From Patescibacteria group bacterium UBA1400 (GTDB lineage: Bacteria > Patescibacteriota > Microgenomatia > UBA1400): DNA of 20,033 bases. The stretch covers positions 856 to 20,888 of the forward strand of contig DBQG01000026.1 of the NCBI GenBank assembly GCA_002305125.1, given 5' to 3'. Both the position numbers and the translations under genes were made by a program. How positions within the stretch are numbered: position 1 is the stretch's first letter; every line of letters starts with the position of its first letter. Of this stretch, positions 13,285-19,282 are shown piece by piece. The notes below the pieces were generated by a model, which worked only from the letters and a program-made list of their open reading frames with translations, searched no databases and was not told the origin of the DNA.

Positions 13285-13420
13285 ATGAAGGTTAAAAAAT
13301 ATAGAAAAATAAAACAAGAAATTTTGAAAACAAAAAAGAAATAAAAAATTAATAAAGAAAACCAACTAAAAGCTGAATTTTTAAACCTTACTTTAAATTT
13401 TTAAAGTCAAAACTTTACTT

Positions 13421-13462
13421 TTAAATAAAAGGCGGTTTTCAGAAAACATTATAATAACGCCC
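13421..13462 (-). terminator. Intrinsic terminator after the stomatin-like gene
   Basis: On the minus strand, immediately after the stop codon, GGCG (13462-13459) pairs with CGCC (13434-13431). The enclosed GTTTT-CTG-AAAAC hairpin stacks directly on the 3' arm, and TTTTATTT follows. The 5' side has a 10-nt AT bulge, which makes the helix imperfect. Confidence 0.5.
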
Positions 13463-14299
13463 TTATTTTTTAACTGGCACGATTTTCTGACCATCCATGT
13501 TAAGCACATTTACTAAATCACTTCCTGCCGGCACGATATACTTAGTATTGTTTGTAAGAACCTTTTCAGCAACTTCCAAACGGCGCAGTATTTCCGGTCT
13601 GTCTTTAAAATATTTTTGGGCGGCCTCTGATACTTTTTGCAACGCTTCAGCTTCAGAAATAGCCTGTAATACTCTAGCTTTAGCTACACCTTCTGCCTCA
13701 AGTATGGCTGCCTGCTTCTTTCCTTCTGCTTCAAGGATGGCAGCTCTTTTTTCCCGCTCTGCTTTCATTTGTTTGCTCATTGCTTGAGTAATGTCTTGGG
13801 GAGGATCAATTCTTTGCACCTCAACTCTGGTAACCTTCACCCCCCATGAATGAGTAGCCTCATCAAGAACTTCTCGTAAAGATTCATTAATTGAATCCCG
13901 GGCAACTAAAGTTTCATCAAGACTCTTATCGCCGATTAGATTACGAAGATTAGTCTGTGCCAAAGTTGTACAGGCAAGACTGAAATCTTCAACTTCAAAT
14001 TCAGCTTTAACCGGATCTACCACTTTATAGTAAATAACACAATCAACCTCTACACCTACATTGTCTTCAGTAATAACTTTCTGGGGTTCAACTTGGATAA
14101 CCTGCTCCCTCATGTCTACTTTTATGACTGATTCAATAAAGGGCATAACAAAATTAACCCCAGATGAAACAGTTGCACGGTATCTTCCCAACCTTACAAT
14201 TACACCCTTTTCATAAGGACCGACCACTTTTACCGAACTAACAACTGCAAGAATTGCTAAACCAAGAAGAATAATTATGGTAACTGAAAATGGATCCAT
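13463..14299 (-). CDS. SPFH/Band 7 (stomatin-like) membrane protein
   Basis: The 278-aa protein has an N-terminal membrane helix (about 5-24) and then the SPFH domain. VKVVGPYEKGVIVRLGRYR opens the domain, GVNFVMPFIESVIKVDMREQ continues it, and the DNVGVEVDCVIYYKVVDP strand pair follows. A long Ala/Glu/Lys coiled coil (EAEGKKQAAILEAEG, about 180-230) drives oligomerisation. The closing NVLNMDGQKIVPVKK is a short hydrophobic tail like that of prokaryotic stomatins/paraslipins. Such proteins form membrane microdomain rings and often associate with an NfeD partner, which here is encoded 1 nt upstream. The exact cellular task is unknown. No Shine-Dalgarno is visible, so coupled translation with the NfeD gene is likely. 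Confidence 0.9.
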   Translation of the reverse strand: MDPFSVTIIILLGLAILAVVSSVKVVGPYEKGVIVRLGRYRATVSSGVNFVMPFIESVIKVDMREQVIQVEPQKVITEDNVGVEVDCVIYYKVVDPVKAEFEVEDFSLACTTLAQTNLRNLIGDKSLDETLVARDSINESLREVLDEATHSWGVKVTRVEVQRIDPPQDITQAMSKQMKAEREKRAAILEAEGKKQAAILEAEGVAKARVLQAISEAEALQKVSEAAQKYFKDRPEILRRLEVAEKVLTNNTKYIVPAGSDLVNVLNMDGQKIVPVKK

Positions 14300-14300
14300 T

Positions 14301-14738
14301 TTAATTCTGAGCTACTTTAAGAGTAACCCCCTCCACGCTAATTATTTTTACTAATTTATGTTCATCAATTGATTCATCAGCGGTTGCCCGCCAAACCTCA
14401 TTTTCAACTTTTACCTGTCCAGCCTTATCAGGCCTAATTGACCTTATCACTTTTGCGCGACTGCCTATTAAGGCATCAATGTTAGTCTTTTGAGTAGAAA
14501 CATGAAGTTTTTGCTTAAGATAGCTTCTGCCAAAAATAAGGTAAAGAATAGAAATTATTATTGCAATAATAAAAGCGATAATCCAACTGCCGAATAAAAA
14601 ACCGCCCAGCGCTCCGACAATAAAAGATACACCAACAAGAAGCAGGTCAAATCCAGTATCAACACCAATGATAAGCTCAAGCACAATAAGAAGCAACCCT
14701 GAATAAAAAATAAGCCAATTTGGATCAATTGCTATCAT
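14301..14738 (-). CDS. NfeD-like membrane protein
   Basis: The 145 aa include two to three hydrophobic segments (about 8-26, 30-50 and 52-68, with Gly-rich turns). A C-terminal beta domain (about 85-145, GSRAKVIRSI...GQVKVENEVWRATAD...VKIISVEGVTLKV) has the strand pattern of the NfeD OB fold. This short form lacks the N-terminal ClpP-like protease domain of long NfeD proteins. Short NfeD proteins are typically encoded next to a stomatin/SPFH gene, and that is the arrangement here. They are thought to assist membrane-domain assembly or quality control. Confidence 0.86.
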   Translation of the reverse strand: MIAIDPNWLIFYSGLLLIVLELIIGVDTGFDLLLVGVSFIVGALGGFLFGSWIIAFIIAIIISILYLIFGRSYLKQKLHVSTQKTNIDALIGSRAKVIRSIRPDKAGQVKVENEVWRATADESIDEHKLVKIISVEGVTLKVAQN

Positions 14739-14768
14739 AATTTGATAATTTTAAAAATTACTATTTGT

Positions 14769-14774
14769 ATTCTA
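14769..14774 (-). promoter_or_regulatory. Possible -10 box of the NfeD/SPFH operon
   Basis: TAGAAT on the minus strand would start transcription near 14762, leaving a leader of about 24 nt. The matching -35 position is a T-rich tract that overlaps the preceding terminator's U run, so the assignment is weak. Confidence 0.3.
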
Positions 14775-14787
14775 TCACATGATAAGA

Positions 14788-14822
14788 CTAAAAAATAAAA
14801 AAAGACCCAGCTTTGCTGGGCC
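14788..14822 (-). terminator. Intrinsic terminator of the RskA-like gene
   Basis: On the minus strand CCCAGC-AAA-GCTGGG (14820-14806) forms a perfect 6-bp GC-rich stem. It is followed by TCTTTTTTTATTTTTTAG, a strong U tract. It lies 28 nt after the stop codon at 14850. Confidence 0.85.
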
Positions 14823-14849
14823 TTTAGCTTCACTTTAAATTTTTAAAAA

Positions 14850-15434
14850 TTAAAATTCACCTTCTAAAACATGGGTGGCCGGTGCTGGGTCGCCGTCTTC
14901 AGGCTCCAGGGTAATCACTACTCCATTATAATCGCTTCTATCGGCTGAAGAGGTGTAGTATAAAAATCCTGCTCCATCAATACCAACTTCCATTCTGCCT
15001 ATAGAGATTGTTTCTCCGTCTCTGGTTATCCAACCCTCATAAAAATAGCCTTTGTCGGTCATTGCTATTCCGCTTACCTGAACTCTTAAATAAAATTTCT
15101 CTTCAGAAAAAGCTCTTTTTACTGTTCCTTGGCCGGAAAAATCACCTACCGGATCTAAAGAAGTCTCTTCGCCGGACTCCTGCAAAACATTATCCGACTC
15201 TTCTCTTAACTGTTTAATCTCTTCATCAGACAAAGATTGAACAGCCTCGCCAACTCTTCTTACTGTTCCTTCTTCCTGGACAATAATTTCTTCCGGAGAG
15301 GGAGATGGTTCCATCTCTCCGCTGCCTGGTTTAAATAAAAAATAAGCAGCGACAACAAGAAGAATAACGCCAATCCCCAACAAAACATTTCTGACATTAG
15401 GAGACTGAATATCAATAGGTTTTTTAACTGCCAT
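14850..15434 (-). CDS. Membrane-anchored protein with RskA C-terminal-like domain
   Basis: The 194-aa protein has a short cytoplasmic N-terminus, one transmembrane helix (about 16-34), an acidic Pro/Ser/Glu-rich linker (40-100) and a beta domain (about 100-194). The domain's YEGWITRDGETISIGRMEVG and VVITLEPEDGDPAPATHVLEG segments resemble the extracytoplasmic domain of anti-sigma-K factor RskA. There is no zinc-finger or sigma-binding helix domain on the cytoplasmic side, so it is unlikely to be a working anti-sigma factor. It may instead be a ligand-binding or envelope protein. An AAAGGGG ribosome-binding site precedes the ATG. The gene is monocistronic, bounded by terminators on both sides. 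Confidence 0.72.
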   Translation of the reverse strand: MAVKKPIDIQSPNVRNVLLGIGVILLVVAAYFLFKPGSGEMEPSPSPEEIIVQEEGTVRRVGEAVQSLSDEEIKQLREESDNVLQESGEETSLDPVGDFSGQGTVKRAFSEEKFYLRVQVSGIAMTDKGYFYEGWITRDGETISIGRMEVGIDGAGFLYYTSSADRSDYNGVVITLEPEDGDPAPATHVLEGEF

Positions 15435-15498
15435 AAAACCCCTTTCTTTAATTTAAAAAGACAATTTTATTAAATTTTAATTATGCTTACTATAAATC

Positions 15499-15525
15499 TA
15501 ACAAAAGCCTGCTTTCAAGCAGGTA
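15499..15525 (-). terminator. Intrinsic terminator upstream of the RskA-like gene
   Basis: On the minus strand CCTGCTT-GA-AAGCAGG (15523-15508) is a perfect inverted repeat followed by CTTTTGTTAG. It lies about 110 nt beyond the stop of the small coiled-coil gene, which it probably terminates. I see no gene or RNA in the remainder of the 15435-15630 gap. Confidence 0.6.
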
Positions 15526-15630
15526 AATCAAGTTTAATAAATTAAATTAGTTTTGTCAAATCAAACTTATAGTTTTATTCAAGCTCCTTATCTGTCTGGC
15601 TTTTTTAAAACTGATTTTTAAAAGAAGTTT

Positions 15631-15861
15631 TCAAAAAAGATTTTGTTTGTTAACACCAAGAAATTTAGGCTGTTTTATAATTCTTAATTCCGACCCGGAC
15701 AGTTGAGAAAGTTTTTTTAGATTTTTTTCCATATTGATAAGTCTTTCTTCAACTTGTCTGGCAGTCTGTTCAGACAAAAGAATGTGCCGGTTTTGTAAAT
15801 AACTTTCTGCTTTTAAAACTCTTTTTCTGAGTTGGTTTATTAACTTATTTTTACTTTCCAT
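15631..15861 (-). CDS. Small coiled-coil hypothetical protein
   Basis: The 76-aa protein is basic and predicted helical, with charged/leucine repeats (KNKLINQLRKRVLKAESYL and RQVEERLINMEKNLKKLSQL) suggesting one or two coiled-coil helices and a short C-terminal tail. No family is recognised. I start at ATG 15861 rather than the longer in-frame start. An AGGAGG (15866-15871) is placed correctly in front of it, and the upstream extension (MFLLFIKKGGK) simply reads through that ribosome-binding site. There is no obvious functional link to its neighbours. Confidence 0.6.
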   Translation of the reverse strand: MESKNKLINQLRKRVLKAESYLQNRHILLSEQTARQVEERLINMEKNLKKLSQLSGSELRIIKQPKFLGVNKQNLF

Positions 15862-15945
15862 CTTGCCTCCTTTCTTAATAAATAGTAAAAACAAAAAATA
15901 TTAAAATTAAATAAGCATAAGGTAAGAAAAAGGTAAGGAGAATGT

Positions 15946-16473
15946 CTAGTCTTTAATCATAACTTCATCTTTTGGTTTACCCAAAACCTTACCAAAAATA
16001 AACTGATCAATGCCAAAGTAAGAAACTTTTCTTTCACCTTCAAGGTCCAGATTACATCTTAAATAAAACTCTTTGGCTTCAGGTTGAGAGGCAATTTCTG
16101 CTTTATGACAACCATACTCTTTACCATAATCAAGCCAAGCACTGATAAGCTTTTTACCAATACCTTTTTTTTGATAATCAGGTAAAACTCCAAGCCACCT
16201 GCAAAAACATACCCCTCCGTAAGGCCTATCTACCACCGCAAAGCCAACAATTTTACCCTCAACTTTAGCTATAAAAACAAACCGCCAACCCGTAGTAAGC
16301 CAATATTTAAAAGAGTTGGGGGTGTAAATTTTTTCTAAAAAATAGTTAATAATAACCAAGCTATAACCGGGAAATTGAGTTTTTAACACTTTGGCAAAAA
16401 CAGGAAAAAACTCATCAACTTCAAACGGTTTAAGATAAGAAATAGTAAAATCAAGCTTGCTGGTATTTTTCAT
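15946..16473 (-). CDS. GNAT-family N-acetyltransferase
   Basis: This 175-aa protein has the GNAT fold. VEGKIVGFAVVD forms the central strands, and WLGVLPDYQKKGIGKKLIS (about 93-111) is motif A, with the Q/R-x-x-G-x-G/A acetyl-CoA pyrophosphate loop present as QKKGIG. AEIASQPEAKEFYLRCNL is the C-terminal motif B region with the usual Tyr/Phe. The acceptor substrate cannot be told. No Shine-Dalgarno precedes the ATG. TATAAT (16476-16481) and TAAAAT (16482-16487) boxes on the minus strand lie immediately upstream, consistent with a leaderless transcript. Confidence 0.88.
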   Translation of the reverse strand: MKNTSKLDFTISYLKPFEVDEFFPVFAKVLKTQFPGYSLVIINYFLEKIYTPNSFKYWLTTGWRFVFIAKVEGKIVGFAVVDRPYGGVCFCRWLGVLPDYQKKGIGKKLISAWLDYGKEYGCHKAEIASQPEAKEFYLRCNLDLEGERKVSYFGIDQFIFGKVLGKPKDEVMIKD

Positions 16474-16568
16474 ATATTATATTTTATCAACCTTTAACAA
16501 AAAAAAATAAAATCTTTTTATTCTTAATATCAATAAAAGCAAGCTTATCAATTAATTTGTTCATCTTC

Positions 16569-16598
16569 TTAATTATAGTTAAATAGACTTATAATTAA
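16569..16598. promoter_or_regulatory. Inverted repeat carrying a -10 box on each strand, between GNAT and CapA genes
   Basis: TTAATTATA (16569-16577) and TATAATTAA (16590-16598) are perfect 9-bp inverted arms around a 12-nt spacer. They lie in the 154-nt divergent intergenic region. The right arm contains TATAAT (16590-16595) facing capA, and the left arm contains TATAAT on the minus strand (16572-16577) facing the GNAT gene. This could be a symmetric divergent promoter or an operator. The high AT content raises the chance of coincidence. Confidence 0.3.
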
Positions 16599-16627
16599 AA
16601 CACAAAAAGAATTGATAGAATATACTT

Positions 16628-17737
16628 ATGGTTAAACAACGGTTTCTTTTATTGATTTTGGTCTTGGTCTTTTTTTTACCTATCTTTATATTTTTCTGGC
16701 AAATAAAATTTTCAGCAAACAATTTAATCCTAAATAAATTTAAGAATACTGAAAAAAATAAACAGATAAGCAGACTACAATCTTTTTCTCCTTCTGCTTC
16801 CAACCTCTCTTCTCCGATTATAGTTCCCAACCTTACACTAGAAAATGTTTTTGATGAAGTTTTAGCTAACGACAACTCTATTACCCTAATTACTACCGGC
16901 GATGTAATGGCTGGAAGATCGGTTAACTTTAAAATCCACAGTTATAATAATTTTCTTTACCCCTGGGAAAAAACCGCTCCCTTCCTCAGATCAGCTGACC
17001 TGGCTTTAATAAATCTTGAATCACCGCTGGTGGAAAACTGTCCTTTAACTAACTCCGGCATGATTTTCTGTGGTTCGAAACATTTTTTACAAGGATTGCT
17101 TTTTGCCAACATTAATATTGTTAATCTTAACAACAACCATATTTTTAACTGGGGAGAAGAAAACGTTTTATTCACCCAACAACTGCTTAGGGAAAATAAC
17201 ATTCTTACTACGGGTTATCCTAAAAATTCTATTTCTTTTAAAGAAGTAAAAAGCAAAAAATTTGCTTTCTTAGGCTATAATCTTTTGGACGGTTTTACAG
17301 AAAAAGAGCTGATTAAAACTGTTTACCAGAGCTCTTTACAGGCTGATTTTGTAGTTGTATCTTTGCATTGGGGAGTTGAATATCAGACATATCCAGAAAA
17401 ATGGCAGCAGCAGTTGGGGCGTAATCTTATTGATGCCGGAGCCCAATTGATTATCGGCAATCATCCACACTGGTATCAGCCAATAGAGATTTATAAACAA
17501 GGACTGATCATCTACTCTCATGGTAATTTTATCTTTGATCAGGAGTGGAGTAAAGAAACTAAAACAGGTTTTGTTGCCAAACATGTTTTTTATGAAAATA
17601 AACTGGTTGACAGCCAAATCTTTCCTATTTTAATTTCTGACTATTGCCAGCCTTCTTTACTGGAAGGAAATGAGAAGGAAAAAATTTTAACAGACTTAAA
17701 AGAAAAGTCTTTTTTCTGGCAAAAAAAGGAAGAATAA
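16628..17737 (+). CDS. CapA-family (poly-gamma-glutamate synthesis-type) metallophosphatase-fold protein
   Basis: The 369 aa begin with an N-terminal signal anchor (about 5-25), a variable Ser-rich linker (40-80) and a CapA domain. Its metal-site motifs are in order: GDVMAGR (91-97), INLESPL (128-134), NNNH (168-171), HWGVEY (247-252), GNHPHWYQP (277-285) and SHGNFIFDQ (297-305). This is a calcineurin-like phosphoesterase arrangement. Family members take part in poly-gamma-glutamate capsule synthesis/export, but many are uncharacterised surface enzymes. No capB/capC genes are nearby, so I do not assign polyglutamate synthesis. It has no Shine-Dalgarno and ends at a bidirectional terminator. 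Confidence 0.87.
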   Translation: MVKQRFLLLILVLVFFLPIFIFFWQIKFSANNLILNKFKNTEKNKQISRLQSFSPSASNLSSPIIVPNLTLENVFDEVLANDNSITLITTGDVMAGRSVNFKIHSYNNFLYPWEKTAPFLRSADLALINLESPLVENCPLTNSGMIFCGSKHFLQGLLFANINIVNLNNNHIFNWGEENVLFTQQLLRENNILTTGYPKNSISFKEVKSKKFAFLGYNLLDGFTEKELIKTVYQSSLQADFVVVSLHWGVEYQTYPEKWQQQLGRNLIDAGAQLIIGNHPHWYQPIEIYKQGLIIYSHGNFIFDQEWSKETKTGFVAKHVFYENKLVDSQIFPILISDYCQPSLLEGNEKEKILTDLKEKSFFWQKKEE

Positions 17738-17739
17738 TA

Positions 17740-17771
17740 AAAAACCAGCCTACAAAAGCAGACTGGTTTTT
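17740..17771. terminator. Bidirectional terminator between CapA and the 65-residue protein gene
   Basis: AAAAACCAG (17740-17748) pairs perfectly with CTGGTTTTT (17763-17771). The 14-nt loop can form two further C-T/A-G pairs. Flanking A and T runs give a U tract on both strands. It separates the plus-strand CapA gene (stop at 17737) from the minus-strand gene ending at 17789. Confidence 0.78.
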
Positions 17772-17788
17772 ATAAAACTTTTTAAAGT

Positions 17789-17986
17789 TTAGCTTTTCTT
17801 CAAAACCGGCATACCGGTTCTTTCTGTCTCTACTACTTTATATCCAGCAGGAACATCATCGATTGCTTCATTACGAACATCTCTTGCAAAATAGTAGATG
17901 GTTTGGTTTCTTCCTCCTCTTAAGGTAACTTCTTTCCTGTGAAGATAGTAGGTGTCACCTTTTTTATTTGTGTAAGAATAGGCCAT
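17789..17986 (-). CDS. Conserved small protein of a CPR type (65 aa), function unknown
   Basis: This 65-aa protein has a periodic, likely beta-rich sequence: YTNKKGDTYYLHRKEVTLRG, then RNQTIYYFARDVR, a short acidic turn, and VPAGYKVVETERTGMPVLKK. I recognise the pattern (YTN-KG-TYYLH, IYYFAR, VPAGY-V-E, GxPxLKK) as a small protein recurrent in CPR genomes, but I know of no function. It has a very strong AAAGGAGGTG ribosome-binding site, no signal peptide and a high Tyr/Lys/Arg content. It lies alone between a terminator and the Fe-S operon (78-nt gap), which suggests it may be well expressed. The basic C-terminus could bind nucleic acid or the ribosome; this is a guess. Confidence 0.85.
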   Translation of the reverse strand: MAYSYTNKKGDTYYLHRKEVTLRGGRNQTIYYFARDVRNEAIDDVPAGYKVVETERTGMPVLKKS

Positions 17987-18064
17987 TTATTACTCACCTC
18001 CTTTACTTAAGGCAGGTATTTTTTTGTTTCTCGACTTACAAATTCATATTAGGCTAAAAATAAA

Positions 18065-18652
18065 CTAGTTGTCAAGGGGAAGCTTGCCTGATGGAACCAA
18101 ACCCTCTCTTAACACTTTTGCAGGCCTACTGGTTAAATCAACCACTGTCGAGGGCTCCAACCCTGAATTTTCCCCTGTTAAAACTAAATCTGCCAGGCTT
18201 TTTAATCTTTCATCAACCACTTCTTTTTGGGTCGGTGCCGGCATGCCGGCGAAATTAGCCGAAGTAGCCACTAAACCAAAATCAAGCTTATTTAAGAGCT
18301 GTAAAAGCAGGTTATGATCGGGCATTCTTAAACCAACCGTATTGTTTTTTCCCTGAATTGAAAGAGGAACAATAGAGGTAGCTTTTACTATAAGAGTCAG
18401 ACCACCTGGCCAAAAATCTTTAATTAAACTAATGGCACGAGAATTTAACTCTCCTAGTTTTTTTGCCTGCGTTAAAGATCCCACTAAAACAGCTGTAGGT
18501 TTAAAGGCTTTTCTTTTTTTAATCTCATAAAGTTTTTTAATAGCCTCAGGACGGTCAAGGGCTGCACCAATGCCCCAAACAGTATCAGTGGGAAAAACGA
18601 TTATCCCTCCTTTTTGTAATACAGAAACTGCTCTAACTACTTGTTTTTCCAT
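18065..18652 (-). CDS. tsaC: Threonylcarbamoyl-AMP synthase (TsaC/Sua5/YrdC family)
   Basis: The 195 aa form a single YrdC domain, which condenses threonine, bicarbonate and ATP into threonylcarbamoyl-AMP for t6A37 in ANN-decoding tRNAs. GGIIVFPTDTVWGIGA, KLYEIKKRKAFKPTAVLV (the K-R-K-x-x-K-P nucleotide site), PGGLTLIVKA, NNTVGLRMPDH and VATSANFAGMPAPT are all family signatures. The extra Sua5 C-terminal domain is absent, so this is the short TsaC type. I start at ATG 18652, preceded closely by GAGG; an in-frame TTG at 18661 is the alternative. The 5' end overlaps the DUF1858 gene by 20 nt, so the gene belongs to the Fe-S operon. Confidence 0.93.
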   Translation of the reverse strand: MEKQVVRAVSVLQKGGIIVFPTDTVWGIGAALDRPEAIKKLYEIKKRKAFKPTAVLVGSLTQAKKLGELNSRAISLIKDFWPGGLTLIVKATSIVPLSIQGKNNTVGLRMPDHNLLLQLLNKLDFGLVATSANFAGMPAPTQKEVVDERLKSLADLVLTGENSGLEPSTVVDLTSRPAKVLREGLVPSGKLPLDN

Positions 18653-18875
18653 TTTCCTCAACTGCCTTTTTATTTAAATCTTCTACCATATTTTTTATCT
18701 GTTTATCACTCATACCATGAGCTTTGGCTCCCTGTTCTAAAGTCTCAAAAGTAGCGGCAAAACAACCAACGCAATGAAGGTTATACTTTTCCATTAAAAC
18801 CGGCATTAGATGAGGATGAGTTTCTAAAAGAGAAGCAATGTTAGTATCTTTAGTTATTTTAAGCTTTTTAAGCAT
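18633..18875 (-). CDS. DUF1858-domain small protein
   Basis: The 80-aa protein matches the DUF1858 / hybrid-cluster-associated small-protein pattern. ITKDTNIASLLETHP is followed by a helix, LHCVGCFAA with C35-x-x-C38, then TLEQGAKAHGM and a closing LNKK. The CxxC suggests redox or metal handling, but its biochemistry is not established. ATG overlaps the IscU stop (TAATG), with AAAGGAGAT as ribosome-binding site. The position between an Fe-S scaffold and TsaC implies a link to Fe-S or sulfur metabolism. Confidence 0.87.
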   Translation of the reverse strand: MLKKLKITKDTNIASLLETHPHLMPVLMEKYNLHCVGCFAATFETLEQGAKAHGMSDKQIKNMVEDLNKKAVEENGKTSS

Positions 18876-19282
18876 TATTTATCTCCTTTCATCTGAAAAT
18901 TTTTAACAGCCTTTTTAAGGCCCTCAACTGATAAAATACTGCAGTGAAACTTTATCTTAGGTAAACCTCCGAGTTTATCAGCCACATCCTGTTTACTTAT
19001 TTTGGCGGCCTGGGATAAACTTTTTCCCTTAGCTAAAGTTGTAATAACAGAGGAAGTGGCAATAGCAGCGGCACAACCCAAAGTCTGAAATTTAATGTCC
19101 TTTATATAAAACTCCTGTTTATTACTGCCTGATTTTCTTTTTCCCACTTTTAAATACATTCTCATTACATCTCCACACCTAGGATTACCAACAGTGGCAA
19201 CGGCATCAGGGTTTTTCATCTCCCCCATATTTTGGGGATTTCTAAAGTGTTTAAAGACTTGGGGTGGATAAAGTAAACTCAT
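18875..19282 (-). CDS. Iron-sulfur cluster assembly scaffold IscU/NifU-like
   Basis: The 135-aa IscU-type protein builds a transient [2Fe-2S] cluster from iron and sulfide delivered by the cysteine desulfurase. The three ligand cysteines are present: C36 in GNPRCGD (with D38), C70 in LGCAAAIA and C114 in FHCSIL. The opening YPPQVFKHFRNPQNMGEM is the typical N-terminus. The LPPVKLHCS-type HscA-binding motif is only partly preserved (LPKIKFHCS). The start overlaps the desulfurase stop by 4 nt (ATGA), which couples donor and scaffold translation. Confidence 0.94.
   Translation of the reverse strand: MSLLYPPQVFKHFRNPQNMGEMKNPDAVATVGNPRCGDVMRMYLKVGKRKSGSNKQEFYIKDIKFQTLGCAAAIATSSVITTLAKGKSLSQAAKISKQDVADKLGGLPKIKFHCSILSVEGLKKAVKNFQMKGDK

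Noticed and set aside
16628..17737. Poly-gamma-glutamate capsule synthesis locus
   Set aside because: Only the CapA-type protein is present; no CapB ligase or CapC membrane partner lies nearby.
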